Assembly: GCF_001718695.1 (NCBI RefSeq)
Contig: NZ_CP013420.1
Span: 496,001 to 560,000, forward strand
Reading direction: 5' to 3'
Length of the DNA stretch: 64,000 bases
From: Burkholderia ubonensis
Lineage (GTDB): Bacteria > Pseudomonadota > Gammaproteobacteria > Burkholderiales > Burkholderiaceae
Shown here in pieces: positions 50,709 through 61,253 of the stretch. The position numbers and the translations under genes were made by a program. The notes under the pieces are model-generated. The model was not told where the DNA came from. It saw only the letters and a list, made by a program, of their open reading frames with translations, and searched no databases. How positions within the stretch are numbered: the stretch's first letter is position 1; each line of letters starts with the position of its first letter.

Positions 50709-52346
50709 ATGGGCAAGCCGTTGCTGGGCCAGATGATGGACATGCCGCTCCTGGTGTCCTCGTTGATCACGCATGCCGCGCGTCACGCGGGCGCGGTCGA
50801 GATCGTGTCGAAGCGGATCGAGGGCGACCTGCATCGCTACACGTATCGCGACTGCGAACGGCGCGCGAAGCAGCTCGCGCAGGCGCTCGCGCGGCTCGGC
50901 GTCGCGGCGGGCGAGCGCGTCGGCACGCTCGCATGGAACGGCTACCGGCATCTGGAGGCGTACTACGGGATCAGCGGCATGGGCGCCGTCTGCCACACGA
51001 TCAACCCGCGCCTGTTTCCCGAGCAGATCGCCTATATCGTCAACCATGCGGAAGACCGCTACGTCTTCTTCGACATCAATTTCGCGCCGCTCGTCGACGC
51101 GCTCGCGCCGCAATGCCCGCACGTGCGGGGCTGGATCGCGATGACCGACGCCGCGCACCTGCCCGCCGGCGCGACGCCGTTCCTGTGCTACGAGACGCTC
51201 GTCGACGCGGAGGACGGCCGCTACGACTGGCCGCGCCTCGACGAGCAGCAGGCGTCGGGGCTCTGCTACACGTCGGGCACGACCGGCAACCCGAAGGGCG
51301 TGCTGTATTCGCATCGCTCGACCGTGCTGCACGCGTACGGCGCGGCGCTGCCCGACGCGATGAACCTGTCCGCGATGGACGCGGTGCTGCCCGTCGTGCC
51401 GATGTTCCATGTCAACGCATGGGGGCTGCCTTACTCGGTGCCGCTCACGGGCGGCAAGCTCGTGCTGCCCGGCAAGGACCTCGACGGCAAGTCGCTGTAC
51501 GCGCTGATGGAGGCCGAGCGCGTGACCTTCTCGGCGGGCGTGCCGACCGTGTGGCTCGGGCTGCTCGACTACATGCGCGAAGCGGGCGTGCGCTTCTCGA
51601 CGCTCGAGCGCACCGTGATCGGCGGCTCCGCGTGCCCGCCGGCGATGCTGCGCACGTTCGAGGACGAGTACGGCGTGCGGGTGATCCACGCGTGGGGCAT
51701 GACCGAGATGTCGCCGCTCGGCACGCTCGCGAAGCTGACCTGGGCGCAGTCGCAGCGTCCGCTCGACGCGCAGCGCAAGGTGCTCGAGAAGCAGGGGCGC
51801 GTGATCTGCGGCGTCGACATGCGGATCGTCGGCGACGACGGCCGCGAGTTGCCGTGGGACGGCGTCGCGTTCGGCGAGCTGCAGGTGCGCGGGCCGTGGG
51901 TGGTCGACCACTACTTCCGCAGCGACGCGTCGCCGCTCGCGGACGGCTGGTTCCCGACCGGCGACGTCGCGACGATCGATCCGGACGGCTTCCTGCAGAT
52001 CACCGACCGCAGCAAGGACGTGATCAAGTCGGGCGGCGAGTGGATCAGCTCGATCGACATCGAGAACGTCGCGGTCGCGCATCCGGCGGTCGCCGAGGCC
52101 GCGTGCATCGCCTGCGCGCATCCGAAGTGGACCGAGCGGCCGCTGCTGGTCGTCGTCCTGCGGGACGGCGCCGACGTGAGCCGCGAGGAGCTGCTCGCGT
52201 TCTATGACGGCAAGGTCGCGAAATGGTGGATTCCCGACGACGTCGTGTTCGTCGACGCGCTGCCGCATACCGCTACGGGCAAGCTGCAGAAGCTGAAGCT
52301 GCGCGAGATGTTCCGGGATTACACGCTGCCGACGGCGGTCTGCTAG
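50709..52346 (+). CDS. Fatty-acid/medium-chain acyl-CoA ligase (AMP-forming)
   Basis: The 545-aa ANL-superfamily enzyme activates a carboxylic acid, most likely a fatty acid, to its CoA ester. Motifs are P-loop [17 protein letters not shown]5 [14 protein letters not shown]7 [16 protein letters not shown]8 [17 protein letters not shown], and the A10 lysine in [19 protein letters not shown] lies upstream of ATG 50709. It is divergent from selO and precedes fadB and thiolase genes on the plus strand. Confidence 0.92.
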   Translation: MGKPLLGQMMDMPLLVSSLITHAARHAGAVEIVSKRIEGDLHRYTYRDCERRAKQLAQALARLGVAAGERVGTLAWNGYRHLEAYYGISGMGAVCHTINPRLFPEQIAYIVNHAEDRYVFFDINFAPLVDALAPQCPHVRGWIAMTDAAHLPAGATPFLCYETLVDAEDGRYDWPRLDEQQASGLCYTSGTTGNPKGVLYSHRSTVLHAYGAALPDAMNLSAMDAVLPVVPMFHVNAWGLPYSVPLTGGKLVLPGKDLDGKSLYALMEAERVTFSAGVPTVWLGLLDYMREAGVRFSTLERTVIGGSACPPAMLRTFEDEYGVRVIHAWGMTEMSPLGTLAKLTWAQSQRPLDAQRKVLEKQGRVICGVDMRIVGDDGRELPWDGVAFGELQVRGPWVVDHYFRSDASPLADGWFPTGDVATIDPDGFLQITDRSKDVIKSGGEWISSIDIENVAVAHPAVAEAACIACAHPKWTERPLLVVVLRDGADVSREELLAFYDGKVAKWWIPDDVVFVDALPHTATGKLQKLKLREMFRDYTLPTAVC

Positions 52347-52498
52347 CAGTTGTTCCGCCCCCGAATCGCGTTCAAATTCAAATTGAACGACCGTGCTTTT
52401 TCGTTGTATGCTGCCTCCGTTCGTCTTGGACAAGCGGCTGTTCACCCGCGCACAATGAAGCGCAGCCACCCCGGCGCGCGATGCATGGAGGCAGACAG

Positions 52499-54583
52499 AT
52501 GGCAGTGGATTACTCGATTCGCGACGGCGTCGCCGTCATCACGCTCAACAATCCGCCCGTCAACGGGCTCGGTCTGTCGACCCGGCTCGGCATCATGGAA
52601 GGGCTCGATCGCGCCGCGCAGGACCCGGCCGTCGCCGCGATCGTGCTGACGGGCGCGGGCCGCGCCTTCTCGGGCGGCGCCGACATCACCGAATTCAATA
52701 CCCCGAAGGCGCTGCAGGAGCCGACGCTGCACACCGTGATCCGCACGGTGGAAGCGAGCGCGAAGCCGGTCGTGGTCGCGATCCACAGCGTCGCGATGGG
52801 CGGCGGCCTCGAGCTCGCGCTCGGCGCGCATTACCGGATCGCGGCGCCCGGCGCGCAGATCGCGCTGCCGGAGGTGAAGCTCGGCCTGCTGCCGGGCGCG
52901 GGCGGCACGCAGCGCCTGCCGCGCGCGGTCGGGCTCGAGACCGCGCTGAACATGATCGTGTCGGGCGCGCCGGTGCCGTCCGAGCAGCTCGCGAAGAGCG
53001 GGCTGTTCGACGCGATGGCCGAGGGCGACCTGCTCGACGCGGCCGTCGCGTTCGCCCGCAAGGTCGGTGCGCAGGCGGGGTCGCATCCGCGCGTGCGCGA
53101 CCGCAAGATCGTCCACGAGAACGCCGCGGGCTTCATCCAGTTCGCGCGCAACTCGGCGAAGGCCGCCGCGCCGAACTTCCCCGCGCCGCACAAGTGCATC
53201 GACGCGATCGAAGCGGGCGTGCTGCACGGCTTCGACCACGGTGTCATCGCGGAGCGCGACGGCTTCGTCGCGCTGATGATGACGCCGGAAAGCCGCGCGC
53301 TGCGGCATGCGTTCTTCGGTGAGCGCGCGGCGAGCAAGATTCCCGACGTGCCGGCCGACACGCCGGTGCGCGAGGTCCGCCGGGTCGCGGTGATCGGCGC
53401 GGGCACGATGGGCGGCGGCATCGCGATGAACTTCGTGAACGCGGGCCTGCCCGTCACGCTGCTCGAAACGAAGCAGGACGCGCTCGAGCGCGGGCTCGCG
53501 ACGATCCGCAAGAACTACGACGCGCAGGTGAAGAAGGGCAAGCTCACGCAGGAGAAGCTCGACGCGCGCATGGCGCTGATCACGCCGACGCTGTCCTACG
53601 CCGACCTGAAGGACGCCGACCTGATCATCGAGGCCGTGTTCGAGGAGCTCGGCGTGAAGGAGCAGGTATTCCGCCAGCTCGACGAAGCCGCGAAGCCGGG
53701 CGCGATCCTCGCGTCGAACACGTCGACGCTCGACGTGAACCGGATCGCCGCGTTCACGAAGCGGCCGCAGGACGTCGTCGGCATGCATTTCTTCAGCCCG
53801 GCGAACGTGATGAAGCTGCTCGAGGTCGTGCGCGGCGAAGCCACCGCGAAAGACGTGCTCGCGACCGTGATGGCGATCGCGAAGAAGATCCGCAAGACCG
53901 CGGTGGTGTCGGGCGTGTGCGACGGCTTCATCGGCAACCGGATGATCGAGCAGTACATCCGCCAGGCGCTGTTCATGCTCGAGGAAGGCGCGCTGCCCGC
54001 GCAGGTCGATCGCGCGATCGAGAAGTTCGGCTTCGCGATGGGCCCGTTCCGGATGAGCGACCTCGCCGGCAACGACATCGGCTGGGCGATCCGCAAGCGG
54101 CGCTATGTCGAGAAGCCGGACCTCCATTACCCGAAGATCGCCGATCGCCTGTGCGAGCAGGGCCGCTTCGGACAGAAGACCGGCGCGGGCTGGTACGACT
54201 ACGCGCCGGGCGAGCGCAAGGCGAAGCCGTCGGCCCTCGTCGACGAGATGATCGTCGCGTATTCGCAGGAGCGCGGCGTCGAGCGGCGCAAGATCGGCGA
54301 CGACGAGATCGTCGAGCGGCTCGTGTTCGCGCTCGTCAACGAAGGCGCGAAGATTCTCGAGGAGAAGATCGCGTCGAAGGCGTCCGACATCGACATGGTG
54401 TACCTGACCGGCTACGGCTTCCCGCTGTGGCGCGGCGGCCCGATGCTGTACGCGGACACGGTCGGCCTCTACAACGTCGAGCGGGCGATCCGCCGCTATG
54501 CGGCCGCCGCGAACGGCGACGCGTGGCAGCTCGCGCCGTCGATCGCCGAGCTCGCGCAGGCCGGACGCGGCTTCAACGGCTGA
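52499..54583 (+). CDS. Enoyl-CoA hydratase / 3-hydroxyacyl-CoA dehydrogenase (FadB-type)
   Basis: The 694-aa protein joins a crotonase domain (residues 1-about 190: [10 protein letters not shown] oxyanion region, [26 protein letters not shown]) to a 3-hydroxyacyl-CoA dehydrogenase (about 295-590; NAD motif [17 protein letters not shown], then the C-terminal helical domain with [11 protein letters not shown]). It carries out the middle two steps of beta-oxidation. ATG 52499 follows GGAGGCAGAC. It lies between the ligase and the nicotinamidase. Confidence 0.94.
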   Translation: MAVDYSIRDGVAVITLNNPPVNGLGLSTRLGIMEGLDRAAQDPAVAAIVLTGAGRAFSGGADITEFNTPKALQEPTLHTVIRTVEASAKPVVVAIHSVAMGGGLELALGAHYRIAAPGAQIALPEVKLGLLPGAGGTQRLPRAVGLETALNMIVSGAPVPSEQLAKSGLFDAMAEGDLLDAAVAFARKVGAQAGSHPRVRDRKIVHENAAGFIQFARNSAKAAAPNFPAPHKCIDAIEAGVLHGFDHGVIAERDGFVALMMTPESRALRHAFFGERAASKIPDVPADTPVREVRRVAVIGAGTMGGGIAMNFVNAGLPVTLLETKQDALERGLATIRKNYDAQVKKGKLTQEKLDARMALITPTLSYADLKDADLIIEAVFEELGVKEQVFRQLDEAAKPGAILASNTSTLDVNRIAAFTKRPQDVVGMHFFSPANVMKLLEVVRGEATAKDVLATVMAIAKKIRKTAVVSGVCDGFIGNRMIEQYIRQALFMLEEGALPAQVDRAIEKFGFAMGPFRMSDLAGNDIGWAIRKRRYVEKPDLHYPKIADRLCEQGRFGQKTGAGWYDYAPGERKAKPSALVDEMIVAYSQERGVERRKIGDDEIVERLVFALVNEGAKILEEKIASKASDIDMVYLTGYGFPLWRGGPMLYADTVGLYNVERAIRRYAAAANGDAWQLAPSIAELAQAGRGFNG

Positions 54584-54626
54584 CGGCGCTGCCGTGCTGC
54601 CGCGCGGCGCCTTTGGGAGAAACGCG

Positions 54627-55259
54627 ATGAAACACACCGACGACGTTCTGCTCGTGATCGACGTGCAATACGACTTCATGCCCGGCGGCGCGCTCGCGGT
54701 GCCGGACGGCGACGCGGTCGTGCCGGTCATCAATGCGCTCGCCGCGCGTTTCGACCAGGTGGTGCTGACGCAGGACTGGCATCCGCGCGACCACGTGTCG
54801 TTCGCGGCGAACCATCCGGGGCGCGAGCCGTTCTCGACGCTCGCGCTGCCGTACGGCGAGCAGGTGCTGTGGCCCGTGCACTGCGTGCAGGGCACCGACG
54901 GCGCGGCGCTGCATCGCGACCTCGACATTCCGCACGCGCGCCTCGTGATCCGCAAGGGCAGCGACGCGCAGGTCGACAGCTATTCGGCCTTCGTCGAAGC
55001 CGATCGCACGACGCGCACGGGCCTTGCCGGCTACCTGCGCGAACTCGGCGCGAAGCGCGTGTGGTGCTGCGGGCTCGCGACCGACTTTTGCGTTGCGTGG
55101 TCGGCGCTCGACGCGCGGGCGGCCGGCTTCGACGCCGCGGTGATCGACGACGCATGCCGCGCGATCGACCTGAACGGGTCGCTCGCGAACGCATGGCAAC
55201 AGCTGCAGGCGGCGGGCGTGACGCGGGTCGCGTCGGCCGGCGCGCACCCGGCGGCGTAG
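54627..55259 (+). CDS. pncA: Nicotinamidase
   Basis: The 210-aa cysteine hydrolase deaminates nicotinamide to nicotinate in NAD salvage. The catalytic Asp is in [18 protein letters not shown], the Lys in VIRKGSD, and the Cys in [13 protein letters not shown]; the metal motif [11 protein letters not shown] is present. Homologues of this type also activate pyrazinamide. It stands between the beta-oxidation genes with 43 bp on its left and 47 bp on its right, so is probably in the same operon. Confidence 0.95.
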   Translation: MKHTDDVLLVIDVQYDFMPGGALAVPDGDAVVPVINALAARFDQVVLTQDWHPRDHVSFAANHPGREPFSTLALPYGEQVLWPVHCVQGTDGAALHRDLDIPHARLVIRKGSDAQVDSYSAFVEADRTTRTGLAGYLRELGAKRVWCCGLATDFCVAWSALDARAAGFDAAVIDDACRAIDLNGSLANAWQQLQAAGVTRVASAGAHPAA

Positions 55260-55306
55260 CGCATTCACTCATTCATCCAGGAAGCAGGAACAGGAAGGAG
55301 ACTCGC

Positions 55307-56485
55307 ATGACCGAAGCCGTAATCGTATCGACTGCGCGCACGCCGCTGGCGAAATCGTGGCGTGGGGCCTTCAACATGACGCACGGCGCGACGCTCGGCG
55401 GCCACGTGGTTTCCGCTGCGCTCGAACGCACCGGGCTCGACCCCGCGCGCGTCGAGGACGTGATCATGGGCTGTGCGAACCCGGAAGGCGCGACGGGCGT
55501 CAATATCGCGCGCCAGATCGCGCTGCGCGCGGGGCTGCCGGTGAGCGTGCCGGGCATGACGGTGAACCGCTTCTGCTCGTCCGGTCTGCAGACGATCGCG
55601 CTCGCCGCGCAGCGGATCATCGCGGGCGAAGGCGACGTATACGTGGCGGGCGGCGTCGAGTCGATCTCGTGCGTGCAGAACGAAATGAACCGGCACATGG
55701 TGCACGAGGGCTGGCTGCTCGAACACAAGCCGGAGATCTACTGGAACATGCTGCAGACCGCCGAGAACGTCGCGAAGCGCTACGGGATCTCGAAGGAGCG
55801 GCAGGACGAATACGGCGTGCAGTCGCAGCTGAAGGCGGCGGCCGCGCAGGCGGCCGGGCGCTTCGACGCCGAGATCGTGCCGATCACCGTGCGCGCCGGC
55901 ATTGCCGACAAGGCGACCGGACGGCTCTTCACGAAGGAAGTGACAGTGTCGGCCGACGAAGGCATCCGGCCGGACACGACGCTCGACGGCGTGTCGAAGA
56001 TCCGCTCGGCCGTGCCGGGCGGCGTGATCACCGCCGGCAACGCGAGCCAGTTCTCCGACGGCGCGTCCGCGTGCGTGGTGATGAGCGCCGATGCCGCGCA
56101 GAAGGAAGGCCTGCAGCCGCTCGGCGTGTTCCGCGGCTTCGCGGTCGCCGGCTGCGAGCCGGACGAGATGGGCATCGGCCCGGTGTTCGCGGTGCCGAAG
56201 CTGCTGAAGCAGGCCGGGCTGAAGGTCGAGGACATCGGCCTGTGGGAGCTCAACGAGGCGTTCGCGGTGCAGGTGCTGTATTGCCGCGACACGCTCGGCA
56301 TTCCCGAGGACCGGCTCAACGTGAACGGCGGCGCGATCGCGGTCGGGCATCCGTACGGCGTGTCGGGCGCGCGCCTGACCGGCCACGCGCTGATCGAAGG
56401 CAAGCGGCGTGGCGTGAAATACGCGGTCGTGACGATGTGCATCGGCGGCGGACAGGGCGCGGCCGGCCTGTTCGAAATCGTCTGA
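55307..56485 (+). CDS. Acetyl-CoA acyltransferase (thiolase)
   Basis: The 392-aa thiolase has the acylated Cys in [14 protein letters not shown], the His in [18 protein letters not shown] and the second Cys in [11 protein letters not shown]. The second motif carries Tyr where most thiolases have Leu (GHPLG), a mild variant. It should complete beta-oxidation together with the FadB-type protein at 52499. GGAAGGAG precedes ATG 55307. Confidence 0.94.
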   Translation: MTEAVIVSTARTPLAKSWRGAFNMTHGATLGGHVVSAALERTGLDPARVEDVIMGCANPEGATGVNIARQIALRAGLPVSVPGMTVNRFCSSGLQTIALAAQRIIAGEGDVYVAGGVESISCVQNEMNRHMVHEGWLLEHKPEIYWNMLQTAENVAKRYGISKERQDEYGVQSQLKAAAAQAAGRFDAEIVPITVRAGIADKATGRLFTKEVTVSADEGIRPDTTLDGVSKIRSAVPGGVITAGNASQFSDGASACVVMSADAAQKEGLQPLGVFRGFAVAGCEPDEMGIGPVFAVPKLLKQAGLKVEDIGLWELNEAFAVQVLYCRDTLGIPEDRLNVNGGAIAVGHPYGVSGARLTGHALIEGKRRGVKYAVVTMCIGGGQGAAGLFEIV

Positions 56486-56810
56486 CCTTGGCGCAGCCGG
56501 CGTGTGTTGTTCGCCCGCGGGCTGCGCAACCGTCCGGGGGCTCTACCCGCATACGGCGATGGGTCCGATCCGCGCGATCCGATACGGACGCGAATCAATC
56601 CGCGTGGCTGCACCGATGCCGTTTCCCCTTACTTGTCAAACGAATCGCCCCACCTATACTAGCCTCTGACATTTGCCTTTCGGTATTAGGGGCCGGATAG
56701 CGCGTCGCGCAGACGGTCGCCGCGCATGCCCCGTAAGCTGGGGCGGGCGGTGTGTCGTGGTCCGGCGTCTTTCGTATTCGAACAACGCAGCGGATCGATC
56801 GGGGGCCGAA
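56486..56810. other. Upstream region of the diguanylate cyclase gene
   Basis: The 325 bp have no credible separate gene. They contain a good sigma-70 promoter at 56633-56660 and then a leader of about 145 bases that is GC-rich and could fold, though I recognise no riboswitch. Confidence 0.45.
56633..56660 (+). promoter_or_regulatory. Sigma-70 promoter of the GGDEF gene
   Basis: TTGTCA (56633-56638), a 16-base spacer and TATACT (56655-56660): 5 of 6 matches each, in an AT-richer patch. It predicts transcription starting near 56667. Confidence 0.65.
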
Positions 56811-58259
56811 TTGAGCACGACCTACACTGCAAGCGAGCCGCCGCGCGCCGTCAGCGCCGTCGCGAAGATCTACGCGAAGTGCCTGCTGATCGGATTCGCG
56901 TTGCTGCCGGCCTATCTCATCGCATACCTGTGGATCTTCGGCGATCCGCACCTGACGTTCGAGAGCCACGCGTTCCATGAATTCGCGATCGCCGCGGCGA
57001 CGCTCGAGGGCGCCTTCGTCACGTACGTGACGTGGGTGTGCTACCGCTCGTCCGGCGAACCGCTGCTGCGCTGGCTGACGCTCGGCTTTCTCGGCTTCGC
57101 GATGATCTATGCGCTGCACGGCCTCTTCACCGGGATGGCGCATCACAACATCTGGCTGTTCCTGCTGTACGGCCCGGCATCGCGGCTCGTGATGGCGATC
57201 CTGCTGCTGACCGGCCTGATGTCGTATTCGCGGCCGTCCGATCGCGCCGACCGGCGCACGAGCCCGCGCACCTGGCTGCCGTGGATCGTGTTCTTCCTGG
57301 TCGTCGATGCCGCGGTTGCATATATCGCGTATTCGCCCGTCGCCGGCGCGCTCGGCACCCGCCTGTCGATGGAGGGCGGCGCGATGGTGTTCTCGATGCT
57401 CAACGTCGGCGTGCTGCTCGCGCGGCGCATCCGCTCGCCGCTGATGGCGATCTACGGGATGTCGATCACGGCGTTCGCGCTGTCGTCGCTCGCGTTCATT
57501 CTCGGCAAGCCGTGGAACCACATGTGGTGGCTCGCGCATGCGATCTTCGCGGGCGGGTTCTTCCTGCTGAGCTACGGCGTCGTGCAGGCGCTGCAGACCA
57601 CGCGTTCGTTTTCGGCGATCTACAGCCAGGAAGACCTGATGAGCCGGCTGTCGGAATCGATGTCGCGCACCGAGAGCGCGTTGCAGGAACTGCGGCGCAC
57701 CAACCAGAAACTCGAATACCTGGCCGCGACCGACCCGCTGACGGGCGCGTCGAACCGCCGCCAGTTCATCGGCCTCGTCGAACGCGAGATCCAGCGCGCG
57801 GAACGCGACGGCACGCCGTTCTCGCTGCTCGCGTTCGATCTCGACAACTTCAAGAACATCAACGACGCGTACGGGCACCAGATCGGCGACGAGGTGCTGC
57901 GCGGCGTCGTGCGGCAATGCATCGAGGCGATCCGGCCGGGGAGCGGGACCGCGCGGGGCGGTGGCGACGAGTTCGTGGTCCGGCCGGCGGGCGGGATTGC
58001 GCGGGTCGGCGGCGAGGAATTCATGGCGCTGCTGCCGGAGATGCCGCTCGAGGGCGCGCGGATGACGGCCGAACGCCTGCGCTCGTCGATCGCGAGCGCG
58101 CCGTTCGGGCTCGATTTCAAGCGGGTGCAGGTGACGGTCAGCGTCGGCGTCGCGCAGTACGGGATCGACGGCAGCACGGTGGACGCGCTGCTGCGCGCGG
58201 TGGACGAGCGGCTGTATCAGGCGAAGCGCGAAGGGCGCAATCGCGTCGTCGCGCACTGA
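56811..58259 (+). CDS. Membrane diguanylate cyclase with tandemly duplicated GGDEF loop
   Basis: The 482-aa protein (TTG start 56811, MSTTYTASEPP; in-frame longer starts lack support) has about eight TM helices (residues about 20-265). A short coiled coil (SRLSESMSRTESALQELRRT) and a GGDEF domain (from DPLTGASNRRQF) follow. It should make c-di-GMP. The substrate-binding loop is duplicated: RPGSGTARGGGDEFVV is followed directly by RPAGGIARVGGEEFMA, giving GGDEF and GGEEF one after the other (DNA copies 57931-57978 and 57979-58026). Later strands (VQVTVSVGVAQYG, DERLYQAKREGRN) are normal. Either the second copy works alone and the first is a bulge, or activity is lost. Confidence 0.85.
   Translation: MSTTYTASEPPRAVSAVAKIYAKCLLIGFALLPAYLIAYLWIFGDPHLTFESHAFHEFAIAAATLEGAFVTYVTWVCYRSSGEPLLRWLTLGFLGFAMIYALHGLFTGMAHHNIWLFLLYGPASRLVMAILLLTGLMSYSRPSDRADRRTSPRTWLPWIVFFLVVDAAVAYIAYSPVAGALGTRLSMEGGAMVFSMLNVGVLLARRIRSPLMAIYGMSITAFALSSLAFILGKPWNHMWWLAHAIFAGGFFLLSYGVVQALQTTRSFSAIYSQEDLMSRLSESMSRTESALQELRRTNQKLEYLAATDPLTGASNRRQFIGLVEREIQRAERDGTPFSLLAFDLDNFKNINDAYGHQIGDEVLRGVVRQCIEAIRPGSGTARGGGDEFVVRPAGGIARVGGEEFMALLPEMPLEGARMTAERLRSSIASAPFGLDFKRVQVTVSVGVAQYGIDGSTVDALLRAVDERLYQAKREGRNRVVAH
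57931..58026 (+). repeat. 48-bp tandem duplication inside the GGDEF domain
   Basis: Two head-to-tail 48-base copies agree at 39 positions. The unit is exactly 16 codons and keeps the frame. It spans the segment that carries the signature loop in all GGDEF enzymes. Differences are spread over both copies, which suggests that the event is not very recent or that the copies come from different alleles. Confidence 0.85.
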
Positions 58260-58342
58260 TCGTCGCGCGCCGCGCGCTGAACAGGCCCCGGAGGTGGCCG
58301 CGCGCGCCGTGCGGCTCGTGCCGGTCGCGCGTCCTTGGCGCA

Positions 58343-60478
58343 TCAGCGCGCCGCGACCGCCGCCGTGGTTTCCATCTGCTGCGACGCCTGCCACCAGTAC
58401 TTGCCCGCGCGCAGTTGCGGATCCTGGATCGCCAGATATGTCGTGCTCCACAGTTGCGCCGCGTTCGCCTCGGTCGCGTCGGCGCTGCGCGTGCCGAACG
58501 CATCGGCGTGGTATTGGCCGTTGGCATAGGACCACGTCCACATTTCCGACGTGCGCATGTCGCGTCCGTTCGCGATCACCTGCCAGATCTGCTGGCGCGC
58601 CTGCGTGAGCAGCGTGCGCGTCGCGGCCGACAGATCCTGGCGTGCGAGCTGACGGTCGAGGCCCGCGACCCACATCGCCTGCTGCCACGACCAGATCACC
58701 GTGCCGTGATACGCGGAACTCGTAAAGCGCGGCCACAGCGTCCGGTCCGCGTACGCCGGATTCGCGATCAGCATGCCGACGTCGGTCACGAGACCGACCG
58801 GGAACGGCTGCATCACGTCGGTGACGATGCGCTGCAGCTCGGCGTCGGGCGGCGTGCCGAACAGCAGCGCGAAGCCGCCGTCGGAATTCATCACCGGGAT
58901 CGGCGTGCCTTGCTGATCGAGCGACAGCGCGTAGAAGGTCAGCGGCGCGCCGGGCGCGGCGCCGGCCGGCACGCCGGCGCTCGGCGCATAGGCGGACACG
59001 TCGGCCGCCGCCTGCGCGGCCGGCACGCTGACCTGGAACAGCGGCGGCGCCTGCTGCTCCCAGACGGCCGCCTCCGCCGCGGTGTTCGCGAGCACGGCGC
59101 GCTGGTCGGCGTTCAGGTACGGGTCGAGCAGCCCGCGTGCGAGGAAGTTGCTCGTCGCGCGCAGCGCGGCCGGCACGAGCGCGACGTTCACGTCGTACGG
59201 GTAGACTCCGCCGCCGATGCCGTCGGTGCTGTCGCGCCAGTTGCCGACGATCTCGCCGGGACGCAGATGGATCAGGTTGGCGACCGACGGCTGCTGCGCG
59301 AACGGCTGCGCAGTGGCCGCGACGTGCAGCAGGTTCACGACGAGGCGGCTGCCGTTGGTGCGGCCGTCGCTGCCGCGTTGCGCGAGGTAGGCCGCTGCGC
59401 GCGCCTGGCCGCGCGCGTCGTCGACCAGCCACGCCGCGGCGATCGGCGCGAGCATGTAGTCGCCGTCGATCATCTTGTAGTCGTAGGTCGGCGTCGGATC
59501 GTTCGGGCGGTCGTGCTTCCGGTTGTCGATCAGCGCGAATTCGCCGATGCCTTCCTCGTGCGCAACCTTGCCGTCAGGCGACAGGCGGCTCAGCACCGAG
59601 CCGAGCCCGGCCTCGATCACGTCGGGCTGCAGCACCGGCATCAGCATGCGCACCGAGATCAGCGTGTCGCGGCCGAAGTAGGTGTCGTACTGCCACGATC
59701 CCGCGAGCAGCTTGTCGCTGAAGCTCAGGAATTCGAATACGTTCTGGCTCAGCGGATCGGGGTTCACGGACGGCGCGAACAGCTCGGCGCGTGCGATCGG
59801 CGACAGCGGCGACTCGCCCGACAACGCGTCGACGTGCAGTTTCAGCGTATGCGAGCCGGCTGCCGCGCGCAGCACCAGCTTGCCGCCGGCGGCCGTCGCG
59901 ATGCTGCCGCCGTCGCGCAGCGTGACGCGCAGCGCGTAGCCCGGCGCGCCGTCGATCCGGTCGCGCTGCCATTGCGCGGCGCTGCCCTGGACGGCGGGCG
60001 CGGTGACGATCTCCGCCGGGATCGTCGCGCCGCCGTTGTAGTCGCGCAGGAAGCGCACGGAGCTGAGCAGCCCCTGGTGGATCGTCAGCGTGTCGGTGTC
60101 GACCGACACGTCCGCGCTGATGCCGTACAGCGGACGGCCGTGCGCGTCGGGCGCGGACAGCGCCGACGGCGGCGTGTCCTGGCTCCAGTTGACGGGCTGC
60201 GCCGTGTCGTCGAACCAGAGGCCCGTGCCGCTGTTGCCGGCCGGAAACACGACGAGCAGGCGCGGCTTCGTCGATGCGCGCATCAGCAGATGCGCGGCGA
60301 TCTTGTCCTGCCGGTAGAACGCGTTGATCTGGCCGCCCGCATCCATCCGGAACGACAGCGCGGCGCTGGACGACGGCGGCGGGCCGCTCGACTGGACGTC
60401 GTCGTCGTTGCACGCGGCGAGCAGGGCGGCGCAGACGAAGCCGAGACACAGCGATTTCGCGAAGCGATGAATCTTCAT
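58343..60478 (-). CDS. Lipoprotein of six-hairpin glycosidase / debranching-enzyme type
   Basis: The 711-aa protein begins with a lipoprotein signal (MKIHRFAKSLCLGFVCAALL, lipobox LLAAC) and continues with a beta-rich domain. After that an alpha/alpha barrel-like region has YDTYFGRDTLISVRML, HEEGIGEFALID, DGDYMLAPIAAAWL, and GNWRDSTDGIGGG, all reminiscent of glycogen-debranching and GH63/GH133-like enzymes. Acidic catalytic candidates sit in FGRDT and NWRDS. AGGAGGG precedes ATG 60478. It is likely exported to the envelope and may act on an alpha-glucan or exopolysaccharide. Family call from motifs only. Confidence 0.65.
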   Translation of the reverse strand: MKIHRFAKSLCLGFVCAALLAACNDDDVQSSGPPPSSSAALSFRMDAGGQINAFYRQDKIAAHLLMRASTKPRLLVVFPAGNSGTGLWFDDTAQPVNWSQDTPPSALSAPDAHGRPLYGISADVSVDTDTLTIHQGLLSSVRFLRDYNGGATIPAEIVTAPAVQGSAAQWQRDRIDGAPGYALRVTLRDGGSIATAAGGKLVLRAAAGSHTLKLHVDALSGESPLSPIARAELFAPSVNPDPLSQNVFEFLSFSDKLLAGSWQYDTYFGRDTLISVRMLMPVLQPDVIEAGLGSVLSRLSPDGKVAHEEGIGEFALIDNRKHDRPNDPTPTYDYKMIDGDYMLAPIAAAWLVDDARGQARAAAYLAQRGSDGRTNGSRLVVNLLHVAATAQPFAQQPSVANLIHLRPGEIVGNWRDSTDGIGGGVYPYDVNVALVPAALRATSNFLARGLLDPYLNADQRAVLANTAAEAAVWEQQAPPLFQVSVPAAQAAADVSAYAPSAGVPAGAAPGAPLTFYALSLDQQGTPIPVMNSDGGFALLFGTPPDAELQRIVTDVMQPFPVGLVTDVGMLIANPAYADRTLWPRFTSSAYHGTVIWSWQQAMWVAGLDRQLARQDLSAATRTLLTQARQQIWQVIANGRDMRTSEMWTWSYANGQYHADAFGTRSADATEANAAQLWSTTYLAIQDPQLRAGKYWWQASQQMETTAAVAAR

Positions 60479-61253
60479 GACGACCCTCCTGACGACTGCG
60501 ATTGTTATCGGCATGCTCGAATCGGCGGAATGCTCCGGCCGTTGTGCGTGGCATTGCGGGCATTCTTCAAATGCCCGTTTTAATCGTCGTGTGATACGCG
60601 GCGCGAATTGATTGGGAATTAGTCGGACGCGCGATAAATTTCGAAGCGGAAGCAAAAAGACGGCCTGCTCGTCGCGATGTGCGTGAAGCACCGGCGAAAC
60701 GCTGTCGGATGCGGCGAGCGGCCTGAGTGAACGGTGAGGTATACGTGCAAACGCAAACTCGGTCGAAAGATGGTGTAGGCGATTCTAGATATCGGCGGAA
60801 GTCGGAGTCAATATCGTTTTGTGGGGATTCGAGTGCACTTATTTATCGAAAATTGTAATTGTTACTCGGCGAATCGACTAAATATGTAAATGTGGCTCGC
60901 TTGATAATGGAATGCTGATAAATAGCGAATGTGGCGGGTAAATATCGACGGCACCCCGTAATCGATACCGAACCGGAGCGGCTCATTTCGGGCTGCAATG
61001 CACAACGACTTTGCGATTGCGGCCATTGCATGCGATTGCCCGCATTCCATCGGGACGTCGCTTTCGCCAGCACGTGCGGGCTGCCGGAGTCGCCGAGCCT
61101 TCGCGCCGTTGCGGTCGTGGTACGCCGTTCACGGCTACGAGCGCGAGACGGCGACACCTGCGGCAATCGCCGCCCCAAAGCCCTGTCCCGCCGCGCCGCC
61201 CGGCTCCAGCGGGCAGCAGCGGCGCAGCCTGACCGGAAGCCCCGATGCGGATG
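60479..61253. other. Long AT-rich intergenic region
   Basis: The 775 bp between two minus-strand genes hold no credible gene; the short ORFs at 60983-61414 and nearby are noise. The part from about 60590 to 60960 is far richer in A+T than the rest of the window. A weak minus-strand promoter candidate has TTATCA (about 60907) and TATTTA (about 60882), some 400 bases before the lipoprotein ATG. Such a long AT-rich leader suggests regulated, possibly silenced, expression. Confidence 0.4.

Noticed and set aside
56673..56810. N-terminal extension of the GGDEF protein to ATG 56673.
   Set aside because: The extension is Arg-rich, non-hydrophobic and starts only about 13 bases after the promoter -10; TTG 56811 has a G-rich SD and gives a family-like start.
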